Origin: Theocolax elegans
Taxonomy: Eukaryota; Arthropoda; Insecta; Hymenoptera; Cerocephalidae
DNA: 64,000 nt
NCBI GenBank assembly: GCA_026168455.1
Contig: CM047429.1
Coordinates: 6,599,125-6,663,124 of the forward strand
Direction of reading: 5' to 3'
Part shown: positions 1 through 11,330 of the stretch, piece after piece
Layout of the letters: each line of letters starts with the position of its first letter
Position numbering within the stretch: the stretch's first letter is position 1
The notes under the pieces: generated by a model
The model's database searches: none
What the model was told of the DNA's origin: nothing
Seen by the model: the letters and a program-made list of their open reading frames with translations, nothing else
Program-made: the position numbers and the translations under genes

Positions 1-1046
1 TCAATTAAATTATTCCCGACGAAAAGTAGCGTCGCAACCTACACTAATAAATGATGAAAATCCAAAAAAAAGTTTTTTACTTTCTTCAATTGATTTCCTA
101 TAGGTTGACGTGTACGTTTCCGAACTAAAAACTTTACTTTTGAATAGAGCAGGCACAATTCACTCTTTGTCCACTATGGTTCGTGGAATTTTCCACAGTA
201 TGACCTTTTTAAAAAATTAAAGGTATTTTGTCCTCGACATCCGGTTTGCACTACTCAGTAAGGAACTGGCGATCTTACCTTAGACGTTTGCAACTTTTAT
301 TTGAAGATGTACAGTAAGAAAATAATATGTATTTTTGTTGTTGCATTTGCTACTGTATTATCTTTGAATAATTGCCCGTGTAATTAGATATTTCACAAAA
401 AAAAATGAAAAGTCGTTTAATAAAAATATTGAAAACATCGAAATTAGAAATATTTCCATTAAGACGACGACAAAGACTCTTCAAAAATATAAATTTCTAT
501 AGAGGCTTCGGCGTCGCCTTAATTACATCGTATGAAACAACTTCAAATGCTGTATTTGAATGTATGTATCAAAAGAATTGACATTTTTTTAAATGAATAT
601 TGATCATATAGATATTCTTTAACTTAATAATAATAAATGAAAGACTATACGCACTTAAAATATCAAAGCATTTAAATTTACACTTCGTATGCTTTAAATA
701 GCTAGCAAATTCTTAAAAAATTAATAATTATGGTATTTACAGTATCAATGATAATAAAAATTTGAGTAGTGAAAAACCGTATACTAAAGATAGCACAGTC
801 AAGCGTAAATGTAGCAAATTATTCATAGAAAAAATGGACAATATGGATACAAAATCATTTGTAACAGAATGAATCTTTGCCAAGTTATTGTTCAGATTCC
901 AGGACTCGGTCCGGAAGGTATCTGCAATAAATAACAATAATTTAATTTTAAAGAATATCTATATTTAAGGTATAATTTACAAATTGACGTTTACAAGCTA
1001 CAGATTATTAAAAAGATATTGCTTCAAGCTGTTTTTAAACTTCTGG
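1..1046. other. AT-rich stretch, no gene seen
   Basis: AT-rich sequence with many short homopolymers. Open frames are short and hydrophobic or low-complexity, and none resembles a known protein. No repeat or RNA gene was recognised. Confidence 0.6.
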
Positions 1047-1561
1047 TGTAATAGTTTGATTGCCGCGCGAATGTTTATTTTATTCTCGCGGCTGCTCAGC
1101 GGTACGGTTGAACTTACCATATTCAAATAAACGTATATTTCCCACGTTGTGGCGGCAGTTACCTGTCCGCTGTATCAAAGCTGTTTAGTGTTAGTCTGAA
1201 ACCAAGGTCCGATTTCAGATAACAACCAGGTAAAAATCAAATCTGAAATTGTCCGCGAAATAGGGATATCGCGATGTGCATTTGTCAATTAAAAATATAT
1301 GTGCTCTTAGGATCACGAAAGGAATTGTACGTGAATTAAAATTCAATTAGTCGAAAACCGGATTAAATTTGTATTAAAAAATTGAATTTATTGAAACAAA
1401 TATAAAAATAAATAACAGACAAAATAAATATTTGTCGCCGAGGTGTACGCTTTAAATCACAAGTCGGTAAACGGCCGACTTGTAAAGAGAGAGGGGAAAA
1501 TACCGCGAACTAAAATAATATACACGGTTAAAGGGACTGGTATAGCGCAATGAATAAATTA
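1047..1561 (+). repeat. Dispersed repeat, copy A
   Basis: This block matches 29611-30108 over its whole length in the same order and orientation. Shared landmarks are TGTAAYAGTTTG at the left end, a TGTTTATTTTATT run, GCGGCTGC.CAGCGGTAC, the ATAACAACCAGGTAA segment, and CGACTTRTAAAGA near the right end. Divergence is substantial (about one base in five by eye), so the copies are old. No open frame is shared. It could be a solo LTR or the non-coding part of a larger transposon; its class is unknown. Confidence 0.75.
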
Positions 1562-2191
1562 TTTATTTTTTATTAATTGCACAGGCGCACAAAAATGTGG
1601 CAAGACCAAGAGAGTAGAGGTATTATTTCTCATGTATTTTGACGCGCTGAAACCGAATCCGAGCGCAGAATTGCTCTAGAACCCTTCATTTCTTTTAAAA
1701 TGAAGAAAAACCACTTGGAAAATCGGAATATTTAATTTTTAGAAAGAAGAAAGTGGGTGAGTGTTCAGTGTAATAGATTAAGAAATTTAAAACATACTAA
1801 AATATCATATTTCATGTATTTTCACACGCTGAAACTGAATTTGGAATTTATTTAACACGTAAGCTCTTTGAATTCGGCAAATATGCTAGAAAACTGTGAA
1901 AATTGCTGAAAATTGTGAAAATTTGCATTAAAGAGTCCGTAGGTCCTTAAAATTTTGAAAAGATTGTAAAAAACTATGAGAAATCTCAAAAAAATCCTAA
2001 AATTTGTCTGTAAGAGCTTAAAATACATTTTTTGTGATTTCATGATTCATGTTTTTTGTGTCTTTCGATATGTTTAATCTGACTACAAAATATCACCAGT
2101 GAATTCTCTTTTTTACTCTGAAAAAAAAGAAACTGACGTTGGAGAATTACTGTTTCTTAAAATATAAAACCTCAACATTGTAGCAATTCTC
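1562..2191. other. AT-rich stretch, no gene seen
   Basis: AT-rich DNA. A short related pair (CATGTATTTT.ACRCGCTGAAAC near 1631 and again near 1813) hints at an old local duplication. No coding sequence was recognised. Confidence 0.5.
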
Positions 2192-2885
2192 TCACACTTT
2201 TGCTCGCTTGTATCGAACTCTGCTATCTTCAAGCGTCCTATGCAGCGGATTTCTTTTTCTTTTTTCCCCCTTTGCTTTGGTTTCTCTTTTCAGCATCCAA
2301 CAAAAATCTGCCATCATATTAACATCCCACTTTCCTTGGTAGCGACGTTCCGTTTCCTTGATACTCTGGTGAAATCGTTCACCATGTTTTTCGCTAAAGT
2401 TTCTAAGATTCACTGGAAAGTCAATTAAAGCTGCGAATGCAGTAAATGTAATTTCAAGTTCAGCAAGCAGCCTAACTGCTCGTAACTTTCTAACATTTTC
2501 TCAACAATGTTTTGGTAATCCTCACTTTTATGATTACACAAAAAGTTTTGAGCAACTTTTTTGAAACCTAGCCATACTTCTTTTTCATTGTTGGTCATTT
2601 TTGTAATAAACGTATCATCGTTAAACATAGTGCGAATTTGAGGACCGTCAAAAATGCCTTCTTTTATTTTGATATTGCTTATTTCCGGAAACTTTTCTCC
2701 GTAGTATTCAAAGCAGTAACCATCTTTGTCCAAAGCTTTAACAAATTGTTTCATGAGACCTAATTTAATGTGAAGTGGTGGAAGCAGAATAACTGATGAA
2801 TCAACTAAAGGTATGCAAATGATGTTCCTCGATTTTGTGGAAAATCACCAAGGTGTGAATAGAGGAAATGCAACTTGTAACCTAT
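2192..2885 (-). pseudogene. C-terminal half of a multi-copy uncharacterised arthropod protein, frameshifted
   Basis: Read on the minus strand this gives, in order, LGDFPQNRG (near 2840), then in another frame LLPPLHIKLGLMKQFVKAL (about 2800-2725), a GPQIRTMF segment, GCLLNLKLHLLHSQL ending in a stop at 2425, and in a third frame KHGERFHQS followed by RYQGKWDVNMMADFCW (2400-2290). These blocks are characteristic of a large arthropod family of unknown function that is found in many copies per genome. At least two frameshifts separate the blocks, one near 2830 and one near 2420, so no functional protein is made. The ATG at 2754 is internal to the family domain and is not the true start. The N-terminal part appears at 6040-6420 on the same strand. 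Family recognition is from memory. Confidence 0.7.
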
Positions 2886-2949
2886 CTAGCATCCCTGTTC
2901 CTCACTGACTGGGCCACAGTACTAAAAAAAGGGCAAAAAGATGACCGGC

Positions 2950-3680
2950 AACTAGCCGCAGCAGCAACAACAACTGAAGGAGGCCAGCAAACCGGCCAAG
3001 GGCACTTCAAGATCTAAGATCGAAGCGAGAGCTCCACACCCAGATTCTATTAAGATCAAAGCATCAAGCATGGGCTCATACGCTGACATCCTGCGAAAGG
3101 TCAAGGCTGCACCGGACCTCCAAAGTCTGGCAGATAGGGTCACCCGCATCAGGGTCACCCGCACCAAGGCTGGAAAACTTCTCCTCGAACTGAACGGCCG
3201 GGTGCTGATACATCCGTCTTGAAGACGGTGGTCTCGTCTACCCTGAGTGGGATAGCGAAATTCTAGCTACTGACTCACAGAGAGTCCATCTCCATCAAGG
3301 ACATGGACGAGTCCACGACAGTTCAGGAGGTAGTCGCGGCGATTGCGACAAAGACCGGGCTAAACGTGGTGGCCCCTCACATCATTAAAATCAGGGACTC
3401 TTATAGTGGCACTCTATCCGCAATCATACAACTCCCGACAGTAGCTGTCAAAAAGTTGTTGCAAGACGGTAGAATTAAAATCGGATGGGTCAACTACAGA
3501 GTTCGACTGCAAGAAGGGTCCTCGCAGTGCTATAGGTGTCATGAGGCTGGACACATCGCGAAGGAATGCAATAGACTGGCGCAATGCTACCGGTGCGGCC
3601 GAGAGGGCCACAAAGCACTAAACTGCGCGGACGCATTAAAGGCCCCACAGGAGGCTGGGATACCGATCAGAAATGGTTAA
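2950..3680 (+). pseudogene. R1-type LINE ORF1 (Gag-like, CCHC zinc knuckles), frameshifted
   Basis: The upstream part reads SYADILRKVKAAPDLQSL followed by TRIRVT and KLLLELN (about 3070-3200), the usual R1 ORF1 central domain. A stop near 3220 breaks it. The C-terminal part is open from 3303 and contains two zinc knuckles, CYRCHEAGHIAKEC and CYRCGREGHKALNC (about 3528-3650). In this clade ORF1 protein binds element RNA and forms ribonucleoprotein particles. The last codons overlap the start of ORF2 at 3673, the usual ORF1/ORF2 arrangement. Confidence 0.75.
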
Positions 3681-4203
3681 GGTACTCCAAATTAACCACA
3701 GCCACTGTGTTGGGCCCGACCTTCTGCCCAAGTTGGTCAGAGAAGCGAAGGCAGACATCGTCAGCGTCAGCGATGAGTATAGGGACTGCGAGAGCCCAAG
3801 CTGGGTAAAGGATACTACTAGCAAAGTGGCCATCTGGGTGTGTGAAAATCTACATATATCCCGAAAGATGGCCGCCCATCTCCCCGGCTTCATCTGGGTA
3901 GAACTGGCGGGTGTGCGTATTTACAGCAGCTGCCTTCCACCCAGTGAAACCATCGAGGTAATCGGTGGGAACTTTAACGCCGGGGCAACGACGTGGGGCA
4001 GCGCAAGGATGAACGTCCGTGGACATCTTCTTCTCGACACTTTCACTACACTGGAGTTGGAGATCGCTAACAAGGGGACGACTCCCACGTATGCCAAAGG
4101 GGGCAAGTCGTCCATAGTCGACCTAAACTTCATCGACCCTATCATGGTGGGGGAAAGGCTCGACTGGAGAGTTACGGTACGCTACCTTTACTGTAAATGG
4201 TAA
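3673..4203 (+). pseudogene. R1-type LINE ORF2 N-terminus: endonuclease domain
   Basis: The frame opens with VLQINHSHC and continues with domain landmarks of the exonuclease-endonuclease-phosphatase fold used to nick target DNA: a VSDEYRD block where active relatives have a conserved Glu-Pro motif, GGNFNAGATTWGS (usual form GDFNA.S..WGS), and a C-terminal SSIVDLNFID. The two departures (Glu to Asp-Glu context, and Asp to Asn in the GDFNA block) suggest loss of catalysis. The frame stops at 4203, just where the reverse transcriptase should begin. Confidence 0.7.
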
Positions 4204-4219
4204 GCCTATGTGATCGGAG

Positions 4220-4920
4220 GACATGGTGAAATACCTAGGAGTCATCTTGGATGCGCGGCTAACATTCAAAGAACACCTACTGAGTGCGGGGTCGAAAGCC
4301 GCTGGAGTGGCTAGAGCTTTGTCGGGCACAATGCATAATATCAAAGGGACAAGGTAGCCACATCGGGCTTTCTTAGCGACAGTGGTAAGCTCCGTAATTT
4401 TATATAGAACTCCGATTTGGGCAGATGCCCTAAGATGTAATATCAGTTACGGTGCATCCTGTCGTCGAGCCTGCAGAATAGCCGCATTAAAGGTGGCTCA
4501 TGCTTACAGAAGCGTGTAAGATATAGCCCTCTCGGTGATCGCGGGATTCCTTCCATCGATCTTTTGGCGATAGAGATGTCTGATACGTACGGCGAACCTT
4601 AAAAACAGCAGCAAAGCAGCACGTGGTTGTAGCAGCCTTTGGTCAAACAGGACCATCGAACTGTGGCAGCAGTGATGGGATTCAGCAAGCGAAGGTCGCT
4701 GGACTCACCGCGTCATCCCTGATGTGGCCAAGTGGACGAGCAGGAAACACGGATTCGTCACCTTCCACCTGACCCAGGTGCTTACCGGGCATGGGTGTTT
4801 TCGCAGTTACCTGCACCGCATTCGTATATACGGGGATGCGGAGTGCCCGACCTGCCCTGGAGTCCACTTTTCGCGGAAGAAAGGAACGATTTTCAAACCT
4901 TTTGAAAGTGGCTTTTAACT
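4220..4920 (+). pseudogene. R1-type LINE ORF2 C-terminus (end of RT region and Cys motif), broken
   Basis: Starting near 4225 the plus strand reads VKYLGVILDARLTFKEH, then KAAGVARALSGTM and, after a stop, FLATVVSSVILYRTPIWADAL (to about 4435). This is the thumb and connection region that follows the YADD palm in R1 elements. From 4720 a second open block gives VTFHLTQVLTGHGCFRSYLHR and ECPTCPGVHFSR, the C-terminal cysteine-rich motif of the clade. Several stops and frameshifts intervene. No palm motif was found. Confidence 0.7.
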
Positions 4921-5266
4921 CCAGAGGGCATCGGGATGTGCCTTCTTAGTTCGCAAAAAGCTTGGGATGCCGTAATGATTTTCGCAGCATCCATTGTTGT
5001 GCGCTGAACCACATCAGAAAAGAAGAACAGCGTGCTAGGGGCGACACAAATAGCCGACCCACATGCACGAAACAGTGAGGTGATTGCCTATCATGAAGGG
5101 CCAAACATGGCATGACTGTTCCTCTCGAAGTAATGCCTTACGGCGGTTTCCGAGGTGGAGGATCAGTCGAGAGGAGGAGCCCTGACAAAAGCAATGGCAG
5201 GTTGGTTTTTTAGTGAGTATGGGTCACGCTGACAAAGTCCCACACTCCGTGCGTAAAAAAAACTAA

Positions 5267-5297
5267 ACCCACACACACACACGCACGCACACACATT
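5267..5297. repeat. AC-rich simple repeat
   Basis: A run of CA dinucleotides with CGCA interruptions lies at the 3' end of the R1-type LINE. It may derive from the element tail. Confidence 0.8.
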
Positions 5298-6039
5298 GGA
5301 AAACGCCCTTTAGTTTCAACGTCTTCTGGAAGGTACCGGACGAAAACAGCTAAACGGAAATTCATCAATTAAAACCTTAGACGGAGGTTTAAATAACGTC
5401 GAGTATAAGATAAACTTCACGAACGACTTATTTTCAACGAACCAGTTTAACGAACGACTTATTTTCAAGATTTTGTTTTATTCTACCATTATATTGATAA
5501 TTAAAATGAAATCCATTATTTATCCTGCATCATGTTTTCAAAAAGCCCCGATTTTTGGAAATAAAATATTCTCACCTACCTAGAAAGTTAGCTTTATTGA
5601 TGTATAAAAACATACTAAAATTTGAAGGAAAATAATGCATTTTTTGAGATATTCCCATTTGAAACAAATCGCCTTTTTTGGTTTTTGACGTTTATCATTG
5701 AGGGATTCATTTTGGCCATAAATATATGATTTATTACATATAGTACATACCATTACCTACATTTTGAAAAAAATTTACCTCAAGAAGTTAAATACAACCA
5801 AAATTACAACGATTTGAAAATGAAGGTTGATTTGAAATTTCGTAATCTTCGCTTTTAGGTTAAACATTCAGATGGCTGTGGCTTCGAGAAAAAAATTTTT
5901 TTAAGCATAATTCCCATGCATGCATTCTTTGAATACCAAATAGAAGAAGTTTTCATAGTTTTAAACGAAAATAGAATTCCAAAAGTGACAGCCTGTTCGA
6001 ATCTAAAAAGAATCAGCCTACTTCTTCAATATCTTCTTT
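5298..6039. other. AT-rich spacer, no gene seen
   Basis: AT-rich sequence without recognisable coding. A short phrase, CGAACGACTTATTTTCAA, occurs twice at 5421-5475. If the flanking family pseudogene was one gene, this would correspond to its intron or decayed middle. Confidence 0.45.
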
Positions 6040-6420
6040 ATTTATTTCGACATACTCATCTACTTCCATATCAACTACATTTAAACCGCTAGCCATGTTA
6101 TCTGCTGCTCTACAATTTTTATACTTTAGAGATGTCTTTATTACACTTGTCACTTCCGCATACTACATCTTGCTCAAACTTAATGAGTTGAAACTTACAG
6201 TTTTTGTCATGCAAAAATAACAGTCATCTTTACTTTTAAGCTCCTACCCCACTGTAGGCTTTAAGAATTTGACATTAATCTCTTTTCTTTCATACTGTTC
6301 TAACATTTTTTTGCAACCACTACAAATAGCTGACGGTAACCAGTTTTTAGTCTCCTAATTTACTGCACAGCCAAAATACGCATCAGCCTTAGAAACACAA
6401 ATATGTGTATTTGGATTTCT
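6040..6420 (-). pseudogene. N-terminal part of the multi-copy arthropod family, broken
   Basis: On the minus strand from about 6395 the frame reads KADAYFGCAVN, a stop, then NWLPSAICSGCKKMLEQYERK and later DDCYFCM, followed by an acidic stretch (MEVDEYVEIN). The spacing of FGC, two CxxC-like pairs and CYFCM matches the N-terminal zinc-binding-like portion of the family whose C-terminus lies at 2192-2885 on the same strand. Stops at 6358 and near 6250 show it is dead. Confidence 0.55.
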
Positions 6421-6656
6421 ACCCAGTCCTACTGAATTTTTAGAAGTGTTCAAATTTTCCAAGGTGATACGAATAGACCCACGCGGTATGAATCCTGTTC
6501 CGACCGCGGGTGAGTCCACCGAACTAGTAGTGATAACCCCCACACCTCCCTAGGACTAACAAGGGAAGTACATGACCTCCGGGAAACGGATCATATCCTA
6601 ACTTTGGTATATCTTATGTAATGTAGAAATATGAAGAAAGCCAAATTAATGCTTGC

Positions 6657-7137
6657 CAATGGCCACATTGACGAAAGTTATTCGACATCTAATAATAATT
6701 TCAATGAAAATTACTTCGAACTTAATTGCATATAACTCCGAAACATATAAAGATAAACAATCAAACTAAAAACCAGCAGAAAGTTGAATTCAAGTAGATA
6801 TAATTTAAAAATAAAGAAGCTGAAATTTCTGCACTTGTAGCAAAGTTATGATGAAAATAAGAAATTGAAGAATTTTGGGCTAAAAAACATTGAAGTTTTC
6901 ATATTAAATTTTGGTTAAAATATCTTCAATTTCTTATTTTCATCATAACTTTGCTCCAAGTGTAGCAATTTTAGCTGCTTTCTTTTTAAATTATATCTAC
7001 TTAAATTCATTTTTCTTCTGGTTTTTAGTTTGATTGTTTATCTTTATTTGTTTCGGAGCTATATGCGATTAAGTTCGAAGTAATTTTCATTGAAATTATT
7101 ATTAGATGTCGAATAACTTTCGTCAATATGGCCATTG
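6657..7137. repeat. Long inverted repeat (foldback element), 214-bp arms
   Basis: The left arm 6657-6870 and right arm 6924-7137 are each 214 bp and are reverse complements with only scattered mismatches. The ends are CAATGGCCA and TGGCCATTG and the spacer is 53 bp. It contains no open frame. The structure fits a foldback or palindromic MITE; no clear target duplication was found. Confidence 0.85.
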
Positions 7138-7454
7138 AAAAAAGTATTAAAATTCACGTTTTTTCGTAATAAATCAAAATAAATTATTCCTACATAAAAT
7201 CTATACAGGAATGAAATGTTCGTCTCAAAACAACAAAACTTTTTTCTATTTCACACTATAGGCTTAGAACAATATTTTCAAAGATAAAAATAAAAATGGT
7301 CAAAATAACAGAATATTACAAAAAATCATGTTTTATCACAATAAAATTAAATATATGGCAGTGTATGTGAAATGTGACATGATCCGAAGGCGATGATGAA
7401 AAGCACATAATTTGAAGTCATATTTTTATTATTATCTTGTATGATGTATATTAT
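7138..7454. other. AT-rich spacer, no gene seen
   Basis: AT-rich sequence between the inverted repeat and the solo LTR. Nothing was recognised. Confidence 0.5.
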
Positions 7455-7458
7455 ATGT

Positions 7459-8816
7459 TGTGACGCTGCACTGGGGATCAGGGTGCAGGTCAAATAAAGA
7501 TCAGCAATTAATTAAAAATAAAACACGTATTTATTAATTAACTATATTAATTATTGGGGTGGGCGCCAGCCGCGTTATTACACGGCAACTAATCCGATAA
7601 CTCGCGGGTTATCGTTCATTACTTGGAGCTGTGCTCCGCTGCTACTATCCCGGTTCGCTGTAGGGGAGAGGAAGGGGAAGGATGGGACGGACGGGATGCT
7701 CGCACGCACTGTCGGCGGTACTCGGCGGTACCGTCAGCAGAGGAGTAATGGTTCACCAACCTTTACGACGACTCCGGAACACCAGGTTGGGACGCTATTG
7801 CTCTCTCTCTCTTTCTCTCTCGCTTTGCTCACTCGTACTCGATCTCTCCGACTTTCGAGGCACAGGACACGATGTCGGGCTATCGTCAAAGATTTGTCCG
7901 TTCAGGACGTCGGACCGTAGAGCTCTGCTCTCGGCGTGCTCGAGAGCTCCGTGTTCGTACCGCGCTCCTGCACAGTACGTACTCGTGCGCGGCACCTTGA
8001 TCTCGCGTTGCGCGAGCGAGTCGAGTGTTGCGGTGTTCAGGCTGTATCTGTATAAATCGGCTGTGTGGTGTATGATGACCTGGTGCTGCTTCCGTGTCGG
8101 AGATGCTGTATACTTCTTCCTAGGTAATTATTACCTCGTTTCTTCTAGCGTTATTCACTAAGTTGTACGGTGTGAGTTTCAGGTATGAACTCACCCGCCG
8201 CCGCATCGCTGCTCGGGGCCGATTCACCCCTCTCCTCGACGACGTCAACCTCGGTGACTGATAGCCTCTTCGTCTACAGCTAAAAGTAAATACTTTGTCG
8301 TGGGGATTACGCGCGTATGCGTATTTATTTTATATACTATGAAAGAGGTCTGCTACATACGTTGTTTACGTATGACAACCTAACCTCATTCTGCTCTATA
8401 CTGTTCCTTGTACAGCTGTAGTGTTTACATACAGCTGTATATCTTCTTCCTTGCTCCTTGTCCTCTTAATGCGTACTTGTATTGATTATGTGGCTCTTTT
8501 ACAGCTGTATATTGTTGGCGTTGGAGGTTCTCCTGCTTCCTGCCTGGATACTACCTCATTGCCTTGACTGCTGTACTGTGAGGCTTCGGAGAGTCCTGGA
8601 TGCTTCCTGGTGATCGCCTCCCTTTGAGTATCCTGCTTGCAGTGTCAGACTCGGATGAGCCCACCTGAGGTTCTGAGCTCGCCCTGGCCTTCAAGGTCAA
8701 GGCCAAGTGTTTTATGTGTGCCGTGCTTGGGATGGGGTTTTAGTCTGTGCGGGTAGGTAGGTGTTCATTATGGGTTCGATAGCTCGCTTTTGACATGTGC
8801 AAAGCACATTGTCACA
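7459..8816 (-). mobile_element. Solo LTR of a Ty3/gypsy-type element
   Basis: The segment begins TGTGACGCTGCACTGGGGAT and ends ATTGTCACA, so read on the minus strand it is TGTGACAATG to CAGCGTCACA, matching the TGTGAC...GTCACA termini of the complete gypsy element in this window. The minus-strand end (CCCTGATCCCCAGTG) parallels the other family's CCCTAATCCCCAGTG. Length is 1358 bp against 1406-1420 bp. Perfect 4-bp direct repeats ATGT flank it at 7455-7458 and 8817-8820, so a whole element inserted and later recombined down to one LTR. Open frames inside it are not genes. The middle is GC-rich with a TC-rich tract near 7801. Confidence 0.85.
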
Positions 8817-8820
8817 ATGT

Positions 8821-10140
8821 AGTAGTATTAAGTAAAAAATCCCGAGCTTTATGAAAATTAATAAAATTTGAAACAAAATGAATCTATTGTTCGTTATATG
8901 TATATATTAATAAAAGTTAAATTGTTGATTCAAGTATTGTACCCAATATTAACAACTGTGCGAGCGCGGAGCGCGAGCATTAAATGGTCATGCCTTATAT
9001 GCAAAAAGCTTCTGTTTTTGCATGCCTTGCATCGCGTAGCGAATCACGGCGGCATTAAGGCCGCACATTGCGAACTAGTTTTGTACTCAAAGTTTATCTA
9101 CAGATAGAGTTTTAAAGTTAAACGGTTATAGGGTTATTAGTGCAATCTTACTTATCTCTTTGTATAAGCGATTGTTTTGCAGTTTGTACTATACAAGCTA
9201 TACGATTCTTCGGCTCCCTCAGTCAAGCTTTTCACAGTACATAGTGCTAAAAATACTTCCCTATCTGCATGGGTTTTGTAGGTTACGAGTATATTGGGAT
9301 ATAGAGAAATCGAGTTATGTGGTTATTGGGGTAAGGTATTGAGAGAACTAAGGGTATAAAAAGAAAATTAAAGAGTATTTACGTAGACAAAGCAGTGTAT
9401 CTGATTTTCGTAAAATATGAGGTGTTAGAAAAAAATCCTGACAAGTAGATACTTAAGTAGTTATGGATTCGTGTCAGAGCAAAAGTACATAGAAATACCA
9501 TTATGACATTAATGGCGCAAAAAATTTTTTTAATTTGTGGGCCATGTTATGTTTTTTAGTCATAACTGACTACTGCTTGGCTGGTTATGATAGTATTATG
9601 TGAGCGCTGCATGTGTAGACTTAAGTACATTTTTGCTAATAGTAAATTAATAACTTCAAACGATGATGATTCACGTACCCTTACAAAATAAATTCGATTT
9701 GAGAGCTCCTTTTGCGATCGGGAATCTCTCGCTTTTACATACTTACATATTGCTCATATACTCATACTTAATATTTACATAATATATAAATAATTGAGGA
9801 TTTGAAATGAACACATTAATGACTATAAATTATAAAGATAAGTGTAAACCTTTGCTCTTTATTACTAGTTTCGTGCTGCTTATGCTGTTCCTTCCTGCTG
9901 CTTTCTATTTTCATCATTTGATTTATATAGATAAGAAATTTCACTATTATTTGTATTTGATTAATTAAAGGAAATTATTTTGCTTAACAATACTGTCTAC
10001 TTGGGAAGAAAAAGAAAAAAACGGTGTACGTATTTTAGTGGTATTTAATTAATTACTAAAAAGAAAATTAACGTTCTACCTATTGCTCGATATTTGGGGT
10101 TGGAATTTTGCTAGATAGATTCTATTCTATAGGTTTCTAC
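8821..10140. other. No gene seen; one short perfect hairpin
   Basis: Mostly AT-rich. A 9-bp perfect stem (ATGCAAAAA with TTTTTGCAT, 7-nt loop) lies at 8999-9023, inside a GC-richer island with further palindromic bits (8958-9075). No protein or RNA gene was recognised. Confidence 0.5.
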
Positions 10141-10830
10141 CTAATTTGAAGAATGCAGGACTATATTTCGTAGAAAAGTGTATGACTGTGTTAAGACCGA
10201 AACTGAATTCTCCGAGATATCCCAATCTCGGTAGTCATCGGCAAGGTAGCTATTTATCATTGGCTTAATGTTCCTATGTATATGCTCTACGAGGTTGGCT
10301 TGTACGAAATAGGGTGCAATGGTTGTTTGTACAACACCGTATTGTGTCAAACGGTCTATAACGATCTTGTTTGCGAACTCAATCCTGTTATCTGTAAACA
10401 GAAACTTAGGACAGCCTTATTTATTGATGATGAGTTCATCATACGCCTGTAGTACACTCTTTGCATCGGCACGTCGAAGCAGTTTTATTTCAATATACCT
10501 GGTAAATAAATCCGCAAATAATACAATTTATTTAAATCCTTTTCTTGACAGAGGCTTAGGTCTTATTATATTAGTTGCTACTACAGTCCGTAGCATGCCC
10601 ATATTCCTATCTTCCATGAGGCCTGGTAGAGATAGTTACTGCTTTTATATACTTGACATTCTTGGCATGTTTTGACGTAATTGCATAGGTCAAAGTATAC
10701 ATCTGGTCAACTAATACGTAGCTAGTCTAGCATAACTCTCATTTATAACTAAATGTCCTGCTTGTGGTGTGTAATGATCTTTATATAGTGCTTTTTCGCG
10801 CACAGTTTCTAGTAAAATTACTTTCCAGGC
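10141..10830 (-). pseudogene. Gypsy integrase remnant
   Basis: Minus-strand pieces read HYTPQAGHLVINESYARLAT and CNYVKTCQECQVYK (HHCC zinc domain, here with an intact last Cys). Farther on they read TQYGVVQTTIAPY and QANLVEHIHRNIKPMINSY, where Glu in NLVEH sits at the third catalytic position. The first two acidic residues lie in stop-interrupted sequence. Several frame changes exclude function. Confidence 0.7.
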
Positions 10831-11029
10831 AACTTAGTCGGACATGAAGGGGTCTACTAGAGGGTTAGGGAGGTGTGCGTAAGACAGATTATTGGATATT
10901 CTAAGATCAGAATATTTATTGCAGAATTTTAATACCTCTCGTAGCCTATTTTGATAATAAGGATTATTTGTATTTATCATTAATGCTACTATTCTACTTC
11001 TTCAAAGGCTTTAGTTCTCCTTTACAATG

Positions 11030-11330
11030 CATGAATTTGATATTGTAATTCTGCAGTTTGGTGTATCATCCTGCTAACCTGCCAGCTGGTTGTTTTAGTT
11101 TGTGTAACAAAAGAAGACTGTAGTGGTATGTAAGTACAGTAAATTCTTTACCCTGCAGATATCCTTTTAATCTTTCTACGGACCAGAAAACAGCAAGATA
11201 CTTTTTCTCTGCGACCGTGTAATTGCACTTGGCTCTGCTAAAGGTTCTGCAGACATAATAGCTAAGGTGTTCTTCGCCATTATTGTGTAAGAACACGTGC
11301 TATACCATAATTGCTGGTATCTGTTTGGAG
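11030..11330 (-). pseudogene. Gypsy RNase H remnant
   Basis: From about 11330 on the minus strand the frames give LQTDTSNYG, then HLSYYVCRTFSRAKCNYTV, AVFWSVERLKGYLQGKEFTV and LKQPAGRLAG, the order of the RNase H domain that follows reverse transcriptase in Ty3/gypsy pol. A stop separates the first Asp block from the rest. Confidence 0.7.

Larger units (their letters stand above)
2890..5297 (+). mobile_element. Decayed R1-clade non-LTR retrotransposon (LINE)
   Basis: Two overlapping reading frames in LINE order lie on the plus strand: a zinc-knuckle ORF1, then ORF2 with an apurinic-type endonuclease, the C-terminal end of the reverse transcriptase domain and a terminal cysteine motif. Most of the reverse transcriptase is missing between about 4200 and 4220, so an internal deletion has removed the catalytic core. 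The 3' end has a TTTTTAGTGAGTATGGGTC-type tail typical of R1 relatives and runs into an AC-rich simple repeat at 5267. The element lies between the two halves of the minus-strand family pseudogene and probably inserted into it. Confidence 0.75.

Noticed and set aside
7682..8161. 159-codon plus-strand frame
   Set aside because: It lies inside the minus-oriented solo LTR, with low-complexity Leu/Ser text from a TC-rich tract.
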